45,478 nucleotides of DNA, taken from Alkalilimnicola sp. S0819 (GTDB lineage Bacteria; Pseudomonadota; Gammaproteobacteria; Nitrococcales; WHIW01). Below the pieces are notes generated by a model. That model searched no databases. It worked only from the letters and a program-made list of their open reading frames with translations, and had not been told where the DNA came from. Shown here piece after piece: positions 27,965 to 38,372 of the stretch. The position numbers and the translations under genes were made by a program. Each line of letters begins with the position of its first letter. The first letter of the stretch is position 1. The stretch is taken from NCBI RefSeq assembly GCF_009295635.1, contig NZ_WHIW01000018.1, forward strand, positions 1 through 45,478, read 5' to 3'.

Positions 27965-28008
27965 TGGAAGCCGCGGGCTAGCCGCTTTGGCGGGGGAAAG
28001 CGGCGCGA

Positions 28009-28896
28009 TCAGTCTTCCGCGTCCAGGAGCCGGTAATACCTCTCCAGGCGCTCGGCGGCGATCTCGCCCTGTTGCACCGCCCCCAGAATCGCGCAGCCGG
28101 GCTCGCTGCGGTGCCGGCAGTCGTTGAAACGGCACTGCCCGAGATAGGGCCGAAACTCCCGAAAGCCCCGCTCCAGCTCATCGGCTGACAGATGTCCCAG
28201 GCGCAGGGTGCGGATGCCCGGCGAGTCGATCAGATCCCCGCCGCCGCGCAGATGGTACAGGGTGGTCTCGGTGGTGGTGTGCTTGCCCAGGCCGCTGGCG
28301 TGGGACAGCGCCCCGATCCGCAGCTCCAGATCCGGCAGCAGGGCCTGGATCAGCGAGGACTTGCCCACCCCGGACTGCCCCACCAGGATGCTGGTGCCTT
28401 CCCGCAGCCGCGCTTCCAGCTCCGCCAGCCCCTGGGCGGACTTCACGCTGCCCAGCAACACCCCATAGCCCAGTTCCCGGTAACGCTGCAGCGAGGTCTC
28501 CAGGCTTTCCCGTTCCTCGGCGGCGAGCAGATCCATCTTGTTCAGCCACAGCAGGGGCTGGATGTCGAGATTCTCCGCCAGTACCAGATAGCGGTCGATC
28601 AGCTCCAGATCGATGCCCGGACGGGGTGCCGACACCACCACCATCTGGTCGATGTTGGCGGCGATGGGGCGCAGCTTGTTGCGAAAGTTCGGGCGAGCGA
28701 GCAGGGTGCGCCGCGGTTCGATGCGTTCGATTACCCCTTCGCCGGCGCCGCTGGGTGCCCATTGCACCCAGTCGCCGCACAGGGTCCGGCCCGTGCTGCG
28801 GCGGGTCTTGCAGGGCATCAGGGTGCCTTGGGTGTCTTCCACCAGGCACTCGGCGCCGTGGCTGATGATCACGCGTCCGCGTGTGGTGTCGCTCAT
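28009..28896 (-). CDS. rsgA: ribosome small-subunit GTPase RsgA
   Basis: 295 residues. Circularly permuted GTPase: OB fold first (about 5-75), G4 NKMD (119-122), then G1 GQSGVGKS (173-180) and G3 DSPG (224-227), then the zinc site Cys255, Cys260, His262 and Cys268. It assists late maturation of the 30S subunit. The divergent pair rsgA/orn is a standard gammaproteobacterial arrangement. Confidence 0.97.
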   Translation of the reverse strand: MSDTTRGRVIISHGAECLVEDTQGTLMPCKTRRSTGRTLCGDWVQWAPSGAGEGVIERIEPRRTLLARPNFRNKLRPIAANIDQMVVVSAPRPGIDLELIDRYLVLAENLDIQPLLWLNKMDLLAAEERESLETSLQRYRELGYGVLLGSVKSAQGLAELEARLREGTSILVGQSGVGKSSLIQALLPDLELRIGALSHASGLGKHTTTETTLYHLRGGGDLIDSPGIRTLRLGHLSADELERGFREFRPYLGQCRFNDCRHRSEPGCAILGAVQQGEIAAERLERYYRLLDAED

Positions 28897-28914
28897 GGGA
28901 GCGCAGCATAGCCT

Positions 28915-28924
28915 CTGCTATGAT
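28915..28924 (+). promoter_or_regulatory. extended -10 box for orn
   Basis: TGCTATGAT, an extended -10 with TATGAT at 28919-28924, is 33 bp before orn. The minus strand carries a mirror-image TATGCT box (in CATAG-N6-CTATG symmetry) suited to rsgA, so the two divergent promoters overlap. No clear -35 boxes. Confidence 0.4.
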
Positions 28925-28956
28925 CCCGGACAATCCTCAGCTGTTCGGGAGCAGCC

Positions 28957-29508
28957 ATGGCCGCGAGCGCCGATAATCTGATCTGGATCGATCTGGAGAT
29001 GACCGGGCTGGATACCGACCGGGACCGCATCATCGAGATCGCCACCGTGGTTACCGATTCACGCCTGGAAGTGTTGGCCGAAGGGCCGGTGCTGGCGATC
29101 CACCAGCCGGATGAGGTGCTGGTGGCGATGGATGAGTGGAACACCCGCCAGCACGGCAAGTCGGGGCTCACCGAGCGGGTCCGACAAAGCCGGGTGGACG
29201 AGGCGGAGGCGGAGCGCCAGACGCTGGAGTTCCTGCGCCAGTATGTGCCGGCCAAGGCCTCGCCCATGTGCGGCAACAGCATCTGCCAGGACCGGCGCTT
29301 CCTGCACCGCTGCATGCCGCAGCTGGAGCAGTACTTCCATTACCGGCACATCGATGTGAGCACCCTGAAGGAGTTGGCCCGGCGCTGGGCGCCGCGGATA
29401 CTCAAGGGGCAGAGCAAGCAGGGCAGCCATCTGGCGCTGGACGACATCCGCGATTCCATCGCGGAGCTGCGCTATTATCGGGAACACTTCATAACGATAC
29501 CCGCCTGA
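28957..29508 (+). CDS. orn: oligoribonuclease
   Basis: 183 residues, DEDDh 3'-5' exonuclease that removes RNA dinucleotides, including pGpG from cyclic-di-GMP turnover. Exo motifs: [11 protein letters not shown] (Asp12, Glu14), [13 protein letters not shown], and the C-terminal [11 protein letters not shown]. The ATG at 28957 follows GGGAG. Confidence 0.97.
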   Translation: MAASADNLIWIDLEMTGLDTDRDRIIEIATVVTDSRLEVLAEGPVLAIHQPDEVLVAMDEWNTRQHGKSGLTERVRQSRVDEAEAERQTLEFLRQYVPAKASPMCGNSICQDRRFLHRCMPQLEQYFHYRHIDVSTLKELARRWAPRILKGQSKQGSHLALDDIRDSIAELRYYREHFITIPA

Positions 29509-29538
29509 GGCGGGAGGGCACCGGGGCGGGGAGCAGGG

Positions 29539-29853
29539 ATGATCAGTCGGCCGGCCATCAAGTTCGGGATTCTGATGCTGGCCTTCCTGGGGGCGGCCTC
29601 CATCAGCAGCAATAGCGCGGTCATGGCGCTGGGCCTGCCCAATGCGCCCTGGGTGGTGTTCTCTGCCGCCTTTGTGGTCGCGATGATGGGCTTCGGCTTC
29701 AGCTGGCGCTATATGGCGATGCTCATCGCAGCCGTGCTGGCGGCTAACCTGCCGCCGGAATCGACGCTGGCCATGGGGTATGAGCGGGACTACGCGCTGG
29801 CCGTGCTGCTGGCCTTGTTGATTACGCCTTATATTGCGGAACTGCTGGAGTGA
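29539..29853 (+). CDS. small membrane protein of unknown function
   Basis: 104 residues with three or four hydrophobic segments (about 8-24, 34-52, 57-71, 84-102) and short polar connections. No charged or conserved motif suggests a role. The start has GGGGAGCAGGG upstream, and it begins 30 bp after orn on the same strand, so it is likely cotranscribed. A REP-like palindrome follows the stop by eight bases. Confidence 0.7.
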   Translation: MISRPAIKFGILMLAFLGAASISSNSAVMALGLPNAPWVVFSAAFVVAMMGFGFSWRYMAMLIAAVLAANLPPESTLAMGYERDYALAVLLALLITPYIAELLE

Positions 29854-29860
29854 TTGAGGG

Positions 29861-29878
29861 ATCGCGGCCATAAGCCGC
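29861..29878. repeat. single REP-like palindrome
   Basis: ATCGCGGCCATAAGCCGC matches the core of the 27500-27574 pair and lies between two convergent genes, the usual niche for REP sequences. Confidence 0.5.
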
Positions 29879-29892
29879 GGTCCGCCCCGATT

Positions 29893-30714
29893 TCAGCTCT
29901 CCACCGGCACATCCGGGTCATTGCCCCACTCCGACCAGGAGCCCGCGTAACCGCGCACCCGCTCGAAGCCCAGGTGTTTCAGCACCATGAAGCTGTGCGC
30001 CGAGCGGTGGTGGGTCTGGCAATGCACCACCACTTCCTTGTCGGGTGTGAGGCCCAGTGCCTTGTAGCGCTCGCGCAGGGTCTCGTCGGCTTTCAGCCGC
30101 TTGAGATTGTGCGTATCCATGGTCTCGATCCAGTCCAGGTTCACCGCGCCCGGAATGTGGCCGGCCCGCTCGGCGCGCTTGTCCTCACCGGAATACTCCG
30201 CCGCCGAGCGGGCATCCAGTACGACCACATGCGGGTCGTTCAGGTGTTTGAGCACGTAGGCCTTGTCGGCGAGGGCGTGGGGGTTGCGGATCTCGGCGCG
30301 GTAGCGGCTGGGGCGCGGGTCGGTGCGCGCCACATCCACGGGGTGGCCTTCGTTGGTCCAGGCGTGCAGACCGCCGTCGAGCAGCGAGTAATGTTCATGG
30401 CCCAGCACGTCCAGGGTCCAGAGCAGGCGGCTCGCCTTGCCGCTGCCGTCGGCGTCGTAGGCCACCACGTGTTTGTCCTCGGTGAGGCCGATGTCCGAGA
30501 GGACAGCGCTGAGCGTTTCCATATCGGGCAGCAGCCCCATGGCCGGCGGCGCCTGGCGGATGAGGCGGGGAAAGGGCAGATGCACCGCGCCGGGAATATG
30601 CTGGGTGTGGTAGCTCTCCTCCGAGCTCAGATCGACGAGGAGCAGATCCGGGTCGTGCAGATGCGCTTCCAGGGTGCGGGTATCGAGGATCAGGGGCAGT
30701 TTCGGCTCGGTCAT
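29893..30714 (-). CDS. sseA: two-domain rhodanese-type sulfurtransferase
   Basis: 273 residues, two rhodanese domains. The N-terminal one has Asp in place of the catalytic Cys (YDADGSG), and the C-terminal one has the active Cys232 in HCQTHHRSAH. Both CGSGVT (mercaptopyruvate type) and CRKGVT (thiosulfate type) differ from this loop, so the sulfur donor (thiosulfate or 3-mercaptopyruvate) cannot be decided; the symbol is by family only. It lies 27 bp after glcF on the same strand but is probably functionally separate. Confidence 0.85.
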   Translation of the reverse strand: MTEPKLPLILDTRTLEAHLHDPDLLLVDLSSEESYHTQHIPGAVHLPFPRLIRQAPPAMGLLPDMETLSAVLSDIGLTEDKHVVAYDADGSGKASRLLWTLDVLGHEHYSLLDGGLHAWTNEGHPVDVARTDPRPSRYRAEIRNPHALADKAYVLKHLNDPHVVVLDARSAAEYSGEDKRAERAGHIPGAVNLDWIETMDTHNLKRLKADETLRERYKALGLTPDKEVVVHCQTHHRSAHSFMVLKHLGFERVRGYAGSWSEWGNDPDVPVES

Positions 30715-30741
30715 GGCTAATCCTGTGTTCGTCTGCGTCGA

Positions 30742-31959
30742 TTACTGGCGGCGGGCACTGATCAGCTCAAGCCAGTGCCGCACGGGCAGTTCGGAGGCCG
30801 CGTCCAGATGGGTGAGGCAGCCGATGTTGGCGGTGGCGATGAGTTCCGGCGCGCCGCTGCCGAGCGCGGCGAGCTTGTTGTCGCGCAGCTGTTTGGAGAG
30901 TTTGGGCTGCAGCACCGAGTAGGTGCCCGCCGAGCCGCAGCAAAGATGCGCATCGGGCACCGACGTGAGTTCGAAGCCGATTTTTGCCAACAGCGCCTCC
31001 ACCCGGCCGCTGAGCTGCTGGCCGTGCTGCAGCGTGCAGGGCGCCTGAAAGGCGATGCGCCGGGGCGCATCGTCCGCGGGGGCCAGTTCCTCGGCGCGAT
31101 CCTCGAAAAATTCCACCGGGTCCCGGGTCAGCGCGCTGACCCGGGCGGCTTTCTCGGCATAGTCCGGGTCGTCGCGCAACAGGTGACCGTAGTCCTTCAC
31201 CTGCACGCCGCAGCCGCTGGCGTTGACGATGATGGCCTCCACGCCGCGCTCCACATGGGGCCACCAGGCATCGAGGGTGCGCCGGACGATGTTCGCGGCC
31301 TCCCCGGGCGCGCCCAGGTGCTGGCTCACGGCGCCACAGCATACGCTGCCCGGTGTGCGGATGACCTCCACCCCCAACTGGTCCAGCAGCCGGGCGGTGG
31401 CGGGATTGATGGGCGGCGACAGGGCCGGTTGCACGCAGCCTTCCAGCATCAGCACCCGGCGGTGGTGGCGCTGTCGCGGCCAGGCGGGGGCGGGGCGCCG
31501 GGCCGGCACCTTGTCCTTGAGCGCGGCGGGCAGCAGGGGGCGGAGCAGCTGGCCGCCGCGCAGGGCGGCGCCGAACAGGGTGCGGCGGGGCAGCAGCTTG
31601 CGCAGCAGCCAGCGTTGCAGCCCCTGGCCCGCGGGGCGCGGCACCTGTTGTTCGACGATCTCCCGACCGATGTCCACCAGCTTGCCGTACTCCACGCCCG
31701 AGGGGCAGGTGGTCTCGCAGGCGCGACAGGTCAGGCAGCGGTCCAGGTGCAGCTGGGTCGCTTCGGTGGCCTGGGCCCCTTCCATGACCTGCTTCATCAG
31801 GTAGATGCGCCCCCGCGGGCTGTCCCGCTCGTCGCCCAGCAACTGGTAGGTGGGGCAGGTGGCCAGGCAGAAGCCGCAATGCACGCAGTTGCGCAGGATG
31901 CGCTCGGCCTCCTCGCCCTGGGGCGTGTCCTTGAGGAAATCGGCAAGTTCGGTCTGCAT
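30742..31959 (-). CDS. glcF: glycolate oxidase iron-sulfur subunit
   Basis: 405 residues. Two 4Fe-4S motifs: Cys25, Cys28, Cys31, Cys35 (CVHCGFCLATCPTY) and Cys75, Cys78, Cys81, Cys85 (CLTCRACETTCPSG), then two CCG-type domains (cysteine-rich, GSVCCGAVSQH and AHLCCGSAGTY). It carries electrons from GlcDE to the quinone pool. Last gene of glcDEF, starting three bases after glcE. Confidence 0.96.
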   Translation of the reverse strand: MQTELADFLKDTPQGEEAERILRNCVHCGFCLATCPTYQLLGDERDSPRGRIYLMKQVMEGAQATEATQLHLDRCLTCRACETTCPSGVEYGKLVDIGREIVEQQVPRPAGQGLQRWLLRKLLPRRTLFGAALRGGQLLRPLLPAALKDKVPARRPAPAWPRQRHHRRVLMLEGCVQPALSPPINPATARLLDQLGVEVIRTPGSVCCGAVSQHLGAPGEAANIVRRTLDAWWPHVERGVEAIIVNASGCGVQVKDYGHLLRDDPDYAEKAARVSALTRDPVEFFEDRAEELAPADDAPRRIAFQAPCTLQHGQQLSGRVEALLAKIGFELTSVPDAHLCCGSAGTYSVLQPKLSKQLRDNKLAALGSGAPELIATANIGCLTHLDAASELPVRHWLELISARRQ

Positions 31960-31962
31960 GGA

Positions 31963-33018
31963 TCAGAGTCCTGGGTAGAGCCGGCCGGGGTTGAGGATGC
32001 CCTGAGGGTCGAGGCTTTGCTTGAGACGCCGGTGCAGGGCCATCAGGGGGGCGGACAGGGGTTGGAACACCGGAGTCTCGGTATCCTGGGGGCCGCGGAA
32101 AAGGGTGGCGTGGCCGCCGTGCCGGGCGGCCAGCCCCTGCAGCTCATGGGCATCGGGCGCGGCGCGCAGCCAGATCTGCCGCCCACCCCAGTCGTGCAGC
32201 GCCTCGCCGCTCAGCGTCGGCCGGGCACCCGGTGGCAGGGATAGCCGCCAAAGCGGCGCGTCGACCCGGAAAAAGGGCAGGGAGTGGTCCCGCAGTCCAT
32301 CCCACCAGCTCTTGTCCAGCGTGTCGCCGCCGATGCGCCGGGCAGCGGCCTGGACGGCAGGTTCCGCACCGGACAGGCGTATGTGCAGCCGCTCGCCATC
32401 GTGGGCACAGCCGCTGAGCGGCAGGTTCTCTCCCACCCAGCGATCGGCTTGGGCCAGGCCCTCGGCGAGGGGCAGATCGAGGCTCAGGCTCTGCTCGAAG
32501 CGCGGTCGGGGCAGTACCTTGAGCGAGACCTCCAGCAACACGCCCAGGGTGCCCAGGCTGCCGCTGATCAGGCGCGATAGATCATAGCCCGCCACGTTTT
32601 TCATCACCTGGCCGCCGAAGCGCAGATCCTCACCCTGACCGTTCAGGCAGCGCACGCCCAGCACGAAATCCCGCGCCGCCCCCGCGAAAGGCCGCCGTGG
32701 GCCGCTGAGGCCCGTGGCGATGGCGCCACCGATAGTGCCGGCCCCGCCGAAGCGGGGGGGCTCGAAGGGCAGCATCTGGTGCTGCTCGGCGAGTACTGCC
32801 TCCAGTTCGCTCAACGGAGTACCGGCGCGGGCGGTGATGTAGAGCTCGGTGGGTTCGTAGCTGACCACGCCCCGGTAGCCGGAAAGCTCCAGCGGCGCGC
32901 CCGCCACCGGGCGGCCATAGAAGGCCTTGCTGCCCTGGCCGCGGATCTCCAGCGCTTCGCGGGCTTGCGCGGCGGCGCGAACCCGCTCGCTCAGTTGTTG
33001 GATCTGATCCTCGGCCAT
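31963..33018 (-). CDS. glcE: glycolate oxidase FAD-binding subunit GlcE
   Basis: 351 residues, PCMH-type FAD fold but shorter than GlcD. Visible cofactor segments include GGTIGGAIATGLSGPRR-like residues and MKNVAGYDLSRLISGSLGTLGVLLE. It has lost the catalytic residues of GlcD and acts as its partner. It starts immediately after glcD stops. Confidence 0.95.
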   Translation of the reverse strand: MAEDQIQQLSERVRAAAQAREALEIRGQGSKAFYGRPVAGAPLELSGYRGVVSYEPTELYITARAGTPLSELEAVLAEQHQMLPFEPPRFGGAGTIGGAIATGLSGPRRPFAGAARDFVLGVRCLNGQGEDLRFGGQVMKNVAGYDLSRLISGSLGTLGVLLEVSLKVLPRPRFEQSLSLDLPLAEGLAQADRWVGENLPLSGCAHDGERLHIRLSGAEPAVQAAARRIGGDTLDKSWWDGLRDHSLPFFRVDAPLWRLSLPPGARPTLSGEALHDWGGRQIWLRAAPDAHELQGLAARHGGHATLFRGPQDTETPVFQPLSAPLMALHRRLKQSLDPQGILNPGRLYPGL

Positions 33019-33019
33019 G

Positions 33020-34519
33020 TCAGAAGCGTTCCAGCTCGGGGTGGCGAAGCTCGCCGTGGTGTACGTGCATGGCGCCGAACTCGGCGCAGCGATTGAGCGT
33101 GGGCACGGCCTTGCCCGGGTTGAGCAGCCGTTGGGGGTCGAAGGCCTCTTTCACCGCATGAAACTGGGCCAGCTCCTCGCGGCTGAACTGGCTGCACATC
33201 TGGTTGATCTTCTCCACGCCCACCCCGTGCTCGCCGGTGATACTGCCGCCGACCCGAATACAGGTTTCCAGGATCTCGCCGCCCAGCTTCTCCGTGCGCT
33301 CCAGTTCGCCGGGCACATTGCCATCGTAGAGCACGATGGGGTGCAGATTGCCGTCGCCGGCGTGGAAGACGTTCACCACCGCCTGGCCGTACTGCTCGCT
33401 CAGCTCGCTGATGCGTCTCAGCACCTGCCCCAGGTGCTTGCGCGGAATGGTTCCGTCCATGCAGTAATAATCGGGGCTGATGCGGCCGACGGCGGGAAAG
33501 GCCGCCTTGCGGCCCGCCCAGAAGCGCAGGCGTTCGGCCTCGTCCCGGGCGATGCGGATCTCGCTCGCGCCCTGGCTGCGCAGCAGGGCTTCCACCTGCG
33601 CCATCTCCGCATCCACCTCGTCGGGATGGCCGTCCAGTTCGCAGATCAGGATGGCGGCCGCGTCGGTGGGGTAGCCCGCCTGCACGAAGTCCTCGGCGGC
33701 GCGGATGGCCGGGTTGTCCATCATTTCCAGGCCCGCCGGGATGATGCCCTGGGCGATGATGGCCGCCACGGCATCGCCGGCCACTTCCACCTGGTCGAAG
33801 CAGGCGAGCAGGGCGCGGGTTTCCTGGGGCACGGGCAGCAGACGCACGGTGACTTCGGTGACCACGCCGAGCATGCCCTCGGAGCCGTTGATCAGCGCCA
33901 GCAGATCGTAGCCCGCCGCATCCAGGGCCTCGGAGCCCAGTCGCAGCCGCTCACCATCCATGGTGACCAGCTCCACGGCGAGCACATTGTGCACGGTGAG
34001 CCCGTATTTGAGGCAGTGCACGCCGCCGGCGTTCTCCGCCACATTGCCGCCGATGGAGCAGGCGATCTGGGAGGAGGGGTCCGGCGCATAATAGAGCTTG
34101 TGTGGCGCGGCGGCCTGGCTGATGGCCAGGTTGCGCACGCCGGGCTGCACCACGGCGATGCGTCGCTCCGGATCCAGTTGAAGGATGCGATTGAACTTGC
34201 CCAGGCTCAGCAACACGCCCTGGGGATGGGGCAGGGCACCGCCGGAGAGGCTGGTGCCGGAGCCTCGGGCCACTACCGGGGCGCCCAGCTCCTGGCAGAT
34301 GCGCAGCACCGCCTGGACCTGCTCCACGGTCTCGGGCAGGGCGACGAACAGTGGTATCTGGCGGTAGGCGGCCAGGCCGTCGCACTCGTAGGCCCGGCGG
34401 CCGGCCTCGTCGACGATCAGGCCTTCGGCGGGCAGCAGCTCGGCGAGGCGGCGGCGCAGTTCCTCATGGTCGAACTGGTAGGCGGTATCTTCAGGGCGAT
34501 AGAGGGTATGCGCGGACAC
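33020..34519 (-). CDS. glcD: glycolate oxidase catalytic FAD subunit GlcD
   Basis: 499 residues. FAD-linked oxidase with VVARGSGTSLSGGALP as the pyrophosphate loop, the PDPSSQIACSIGGNVAENAGG segment, and the C-terminal active-site region HAGDGNLHP and SGEHGVG (GSITGEHGVG). It oxidises glycolate to glyoxylate. First gene of the minus-strand operon glcDEF; in autotrophs this handles 2-phosphoglycolate from RuBisCO oxygenation. Confidence 0.97.
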   Translation of the reverse strand: MSAHTLYRPEDTAYQFDHEELRRRLAELLPAEGLIVDEAGRRAYECDGLAAYRQIPLFVALPETVEQVQAVLRICQELGAPVVARGSGTSLSGGALPHPQGVLLSLGKFNRILQLDPERRIAVVQPGVRNLAISQAAAPHKLYYAPDPSSQIACSIGGNVAENAGGVHCLKYGLTVHNVLAVELVTMDGERLRLGSEALDAAGYDLLALINGSEGMLGVVTEVTVRLLPVPQETRALLACFDQVEVAGDAVAAIIAQGIIPAGLEMMDNPAIRAAEDFVQAGYPTDAAAILICELDGHPDEVDAEMAQVEALLRSQGASEIRIARDEAERLRFWAGRKAAFPAVGRISPDYYCMDGTIPRKHLGQVLRRISELSEQYGQAVVNVFHAGDGNLHPIVLYDGNVPGELERTEKLGGEILETCIRVGGSITGEHGVGVEKINQMCSQFSREELAQFHAVKEAFDPQRLLNPGKAVPTLNRCAEFGAMHVHHGELRHPELERF

Positions 34520-34610
34520 AGCGGCTCCCAGAGTCGCGAACCAGCCACCAATCTAGCAGTATCGCAGCGCAGCATGAAAGGCCAGGCGGCCCGGGCCTGG
34601 GGGGCGCTGT

Positions 34611-35594
34611 TCAGTGCCTTCCCAGCTCCTCCAGGCGCGCGCAACGGTTCTCCCGGCGGGCACGACGCAGTGCCTTGACACTGCCGCGCCGGTACAGCGT
34701 GCGGGGGCCGTGGGCGGTGCGGGCATAGCGCTTGTTGGTCCAGTGGTACTGGGCCGGCGCGCGTTCGATGATGCGGGCAAGGCCCACGCTCAGCGCCGTG
34801 AGCCCGGTCTGGGGGTCCGGGTCGTGCAGGGCGGTGTCGGCCGCTTCGAAGTGAATCTCCACCCGGCCGTCGTTGCCCGGGCGATGGCTGTACATGAAGA
34901 ACACCGCCGGGTCGAAGCGGCGGATCAGTTGGTGGGGCAGTGAGGAGCTGCGTACCGGCACGCCGAAGAACGGCACGTAGGGGTTGTTCCGGCCCTTGGG
35001 CAGATGATCGGCGACGATGACCACGGCCTCCTTGCGCTCCAGCGCCCGCAGCCCGGCCTTGATGCCCCGGGCATTGGCCTCGACCAGCCGGCTGCCGGTG
35101 GCCTCCCGCGCCGCGGTGACCGCACGGGTGAGCTGCGCATCGTCGTGGGGGTTGTAGAAGATGGTGGCGGGCAGCTCCCGGCCCAGCAGCAGGGAGGGCA
35201 GTTCCCAGCTGGAGTGGTGCAGGGTGAGAATCAGCAGCGGTCGCCCGGCGGCATGGGCCTCGCGCACGGCTTGCAGGCCCTCGATGCGGCTGATGCGCGA
35301 CAGGTTCTCCTCGGGGCTGGCGGACCACACGTGGGCGGCATCGGCCAGATTGCGCGCCGAGCCGGCCAGTGCGCGGCGGGCCAGGCGGCTCGCTTGCCCC
35401 CAGTTCAGGTGCGGGTGGCTGAGCATGATGTTGATCAGGGCGTTGCGGTAGGCACCGGCCATGCCCAGTGGCAGCCAGGCGCTCAGCCAGGCAAGCCCCG
35501 CCGCCAGCCGGGCGCTCAGGGCGAGCGGCAGCTTGCCGAACAGGCGCATGGCGAGCAGCGCCGTGGAGGGGCGTTGGCGGGTCTGGCTTGTCAT
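34611..35594 (-). CDS. lipid A biosynthesis acyltransferase (LpxL/HtrB family)
   Basis: 327 residues of the LPLAT family. One N-terminal hydrophobic segment, the catalytic HHSSWE (His126-x4-Glu131), DHLPKGRNNPYVPFFGVPV (the second conserved block) and a C-terminal region ending QYHWTNKRYARTAHG-like, as in late acyltransferases acting on Kdo2-lipid A at the inner membrane. Whether it adds lauroyl, myristoyl or another chain cannot be told. It is separated by 91 bp from glcD. Confidence 0.9.
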   Translation of the reverse strand: MTSQTRQRPSTALLAMRLFGKLPLALSARLAAGLAWLSAWLPLGMAGAYRNALINIMLSHPHLNWGQASRLARRALAGSARNLADAAHVWSASPEENLSRISRIEGLQAVREAHAAGRPLLILTLHHSSWELPSLLLGRELPATIFYNPHDDAQLTRAVTAAREATGSRLVEANARGIKAGLRALERKEAVVIVADHLPKGRNNPYVPFFGVPVRSSSLPHQLIRRFDPAVFFMYSHRPGNDGRVEIHFEAADTALHDPDPQTGLTALSVGLARIIERAPAQYHWTNKRYARTAHGPRTLYRRGSVKALRRARRENRCARLEELGRH

Positions 35595-35748
35595 CGTGAG
35601 GGGGCGTTACCGGTGTCTCGGGGATTGTTCGCACGAACAGACCGTCGAAGGCCGCGTTCGGTTCCGCAATTGCACGGCTTCGCGTCGCCCGGATGAGGCC
35701 GACGGCGAGAATCCGGGCCTTGTGCGTAGCGAACGGCTTCGTGGCTGC

Positions 35749-35771
35749 AAAAAGGCGCCCCTGGGGGCGCC
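35749..35771 (-). terminator. terminator of ppsA
   Basis: Minus-strand stem GGCGCCCC/GGGGCGCC with a two-base centre followed by T5 (AAAAA at 35749-35753 on the plus strand). Confidence 0.85.
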
Positions 35772-35797
35772 TTCAAGCTGTGCCTTGAGCTGAGGTG

Positions 35798-38215
35798 TCA
35801 GCTCTGTTCGTCCACCGACTGACCGGCCAGGAACAGCCAGGTCTGCACCACGGTGTCCGGGTTCAGGGACACGCTGTCGATGCCCTGTTCCATCAGCCAG
35901 CGGGCCAGGTCCGGATGGTCCGAGGGGCCCTGGCCGCAGATGCCCACGTACTTGCCGGCTTTCTTGGCGCTCTGGATGGCCATGGCCAGCATGCGCTTGA
36001 CCGCCGCGTCGCGCTCGTCGAACAGGTGCGCGATCAGGCCTGAATCCCGGTCCAGGCCCAGGGTGAGCTGGGTCAGGTCGTTGGAGCCGATGGAGAAGCC
36101 GTCGAAGATCTCCAGGAACTCGTCCGCCAGCAGGGCGTTGGAGGGCAGCTCGCACATCATGATGACCTTCAGGCCGTTCTTGCCCTGCTCGAGGCCCTGC
36201 TCGCGCAGCAGTTCGATGACCTGACGGCCCTCGTCCAGGGTACGCACGAAGGGAATCATGATGATGACATTGGTCAGGCCCATGTCGTCACGCACGCGTT
36301 TCAGCGCATCGCACTCCATGGCGAAGCACTCGCGGAACTCCTCGGAGATGTAGCGCGAGGCGCCGCGGAAGCCCAGCATGGGGTTCTCTTCGTGGGGCTC
36401 GTACTGCTCGCCACCGATGAGATTGGCGTACTCGTTGGACTTGAAGTCCGACATGCGCACGATGACCGTCTCCGGCGCGAAGGCGGCGCCCAGGGTGGCG
36501 ATGCCCTCGGTGAGCTTCTCGACGTAGAAATCCCGCGGGCTGGCGTAGCCGGCGATCTGGGTGCGAATCACCCGCTGCAGCTCCTCCGGCTGCTGGTCGA
36601 ATTCCAGCAGCGCCCGGGGGTGGATGCCGATCATGCGGTTGATGATGAACTCCAGCCGCGCGAGACCCACGCCGGCATGGGGCAGGCTGGCGAAGTCGAA
36701 GGCCCGATCGGGGTTGCCCACGTTCATCATGATCTTGAAGGGCAGCTCCGGCATGTCGGCCAGGCTCACCTCGTTGACCACGAATTCCTGCTCGCCCTCA
36801 TAGATGAAACCGGTATCGCCCTCGGCGCAGGACACGGTGACCGGCTGTCCGTCCTGGACTCGCTCGGTGGCGTCGCCACAGCCCACCACGGCCGGGATGC
36901 CCAGCTCGCGGGCGATGATGGCCGCGTGGCAGGTGCGCCCGCCGCGGTTGGTGACGATGGCCGCGGCCCGCTTCATGATCGGCTCCCAGTCCGGGTCGGT
37001 CATGTCGGTGATCAGCACATCGCCCGGCTGTACCCGGCTCATCTGCTTCAGGTCATCGATGATCTTGGCCTTGCCGGCGCCGATGCGCTGGCCGATGGAG
37101 CGGCCGGTGGCGAGCACCTCGCCGCGATCCTTCAGCTGGTAGCGCTGCAGCACCTGGCCGGCGTCGCGGCTCTTCACCGTCTCGGGGCGGGCCTGGAGGA
37201 TGTAGAGCTTGCCGTCGTTGCCGTCCTTGCCCCACTCGATATCCATCGGGCGGCCGTAGTGCTTTTCGATGATCAGCGCCTGGCGGGCCAGATCCTGCAC
37301 CTCGGCGTCGGTGAGCGAGAAGCGCATGCGCTCGGCCTCGTCCACGTCCACGGTCTTCACCGTCTTGCCGTGGGCGCGGTCATCGCTGTAGACCATCTTG
37401 ATGGCCTTGCCGCCCAGATTGCGGCGCAGCACCGCCGGGCGATCGGCTTCCAGGGTGGGCTTGTGGACGTAGAACTCGTCCGGGTTCACCGCGCCCTGCA
37501 CCACGGTCTCGCCCAGGCCGTAGGAGGAGGTGATGAACACCACATCGCGAAAGCCCGATTCGGTGTCCATGGTGAACATCACGCCGGCCGCGCCCACATC
37601 GGAGCGGCACATGCGCTGGATGCCGGCGGACAGGGCGACTTCGCTGTGCTCGAAGCCGTGATGCACCCGGTAAGCGATGGCGCGGTCGTTGTACAGGGAG
37701 GCGAACACGTCCTTGATGGCGAGCAGCACATTGTCCAGGCCGCGCACATTCAGGAAGGTTTCCTGCTGCCCGGCGAAGGAGGCATCGGGCAGATCCTCGG
37801 CGGTGGCGGAGGAGCGCACCGCCACGGCCAGCTCGCCGCCGGCCTCGTCTTCCAGCTTGCGATAGGCGCTGACGATGTCGTCGCGCAAGTGATCGGGGAA
37901 GGGGGTGTCCACGATCATCTTGCGGATGCGCGCACCGGTGGCCACCAGGGTGTCCACGTCGTCCACATCCAGGCCCTGCAGTTCCTGGTGAATCTGCTCG
38001 CGCAGGCCGGAGGCGTCGAGGAAGTCCCAGAAGGCGGCGGAGGTGGTGGCGAAACCACCGGGCACTTGCACCCCGGCATTGGCCAGGTTGCTGATCATTT
38101 CACCCAGGGAGGCGTTCTTGCCGCCTACGCGGTCAACATCGCCCATACCCAAGGAATCGAACCAGACTACATTCTGTCGCAAGGTGGAGTTCCCCCTGTT
38201 GCTGCGCGCCGGCAT
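35798..38215 (-). CDS. ppsA: phosphoenolpyruvate synthase
   Basis: 805 residues from ATG 38215; a TTG at 38182 with GGGGGA upstream could give 793 residues. ATP + pyruvate + water give PEP + AMP + phosphate. ATP-grasp N-terminal part ([38 protein letters not shown]), the phosphohistidine domain [21 protein letters not shown] with the catalytic His, and the TIM-barrel with [16 protein letters not shown] and GICGQGPSD. It is divergent from its regulator ppsR and directs carbon to gluconeogenesis. Confidence 0.97.
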   Translation of the reverse strand: MPARSNRGNSTLRQNVVWFDSLGMGDVDRVGGKNASLGEMISNLANAGVQVPGGFATTSAAFWDFLDASGLREQIHQELQGLDVDDVDTLVATGARIRKMIVDTPFPDHLRDDIVSAYRKLEDEAGGELAVAVRSSATAEDLPDASFAGQQETFLNVRGLDNVLLAIKDVFASLYNDRAIAYRVHHGFEHSEVALSAGIQRMCRSDVGAAGVMFTMDTESGFRDVVFITSSYGLGETVVQGAVNPDEFYVHKPTLEADRPAVLRRNLGGKAIKMVYSDDRAHGKTVKTVDVDEAERMRFSLTDAEVQDLARQALIIEKHYGRPMDIEWGKDGNDGKLYILQARPETVKSRDAGQVLQRYQLKDRGEVLATGRSIGQRIGAGKAKIIDDLKQMSRVQPGDVLITDMTDPDWEPIMKRAAAIVTNRGGRTCHAAIIARELGIPAVVGCGDATERVQDGQPVTVSCAEGDTGFIYEGEQEFVVNEVSLADMPELPFKIMMNVGNPDRAFDFASLPHAGVGLARLEFIINRMIGIHPRALLEFDQQPEELQRVIRTQIAGYASPRDFYVEKLTEGIATLGAAFAPETVIVRMSDFKSNEYANLIGGEQYEPHEENPMLGFRGASRYISEEFRECFAMECDALKRVRDDMGLTNVIIMIPFVRTLDEGRQVIELLREQGLEQGKNGLKVIMMCELPSNALLADEFLEIFDGFSIGSNDLTQLTLGLDRDSGLIAHLFDERDAAVKRMLAMAIQSAKKAGKYVGICGQGPSDHPDLARWLMEQGIDSVSLNPDTVVQTWLFLAGQSVDEQS

Positions 38216-38372
38216 CACTTGCCTGTAAACGTCGGGACGCCCGGGGGCGCCCACAATTTCAAAACCTTCTCCGCACCTCGGTGTCGCGCCGGGTGGAGTC
38301 GTTCTACCGCCCTGGAAATTGGGCTAGGATGACTGACCCGCTATTCAGGCCAGCCAGTGAAGAACAAGCTCC

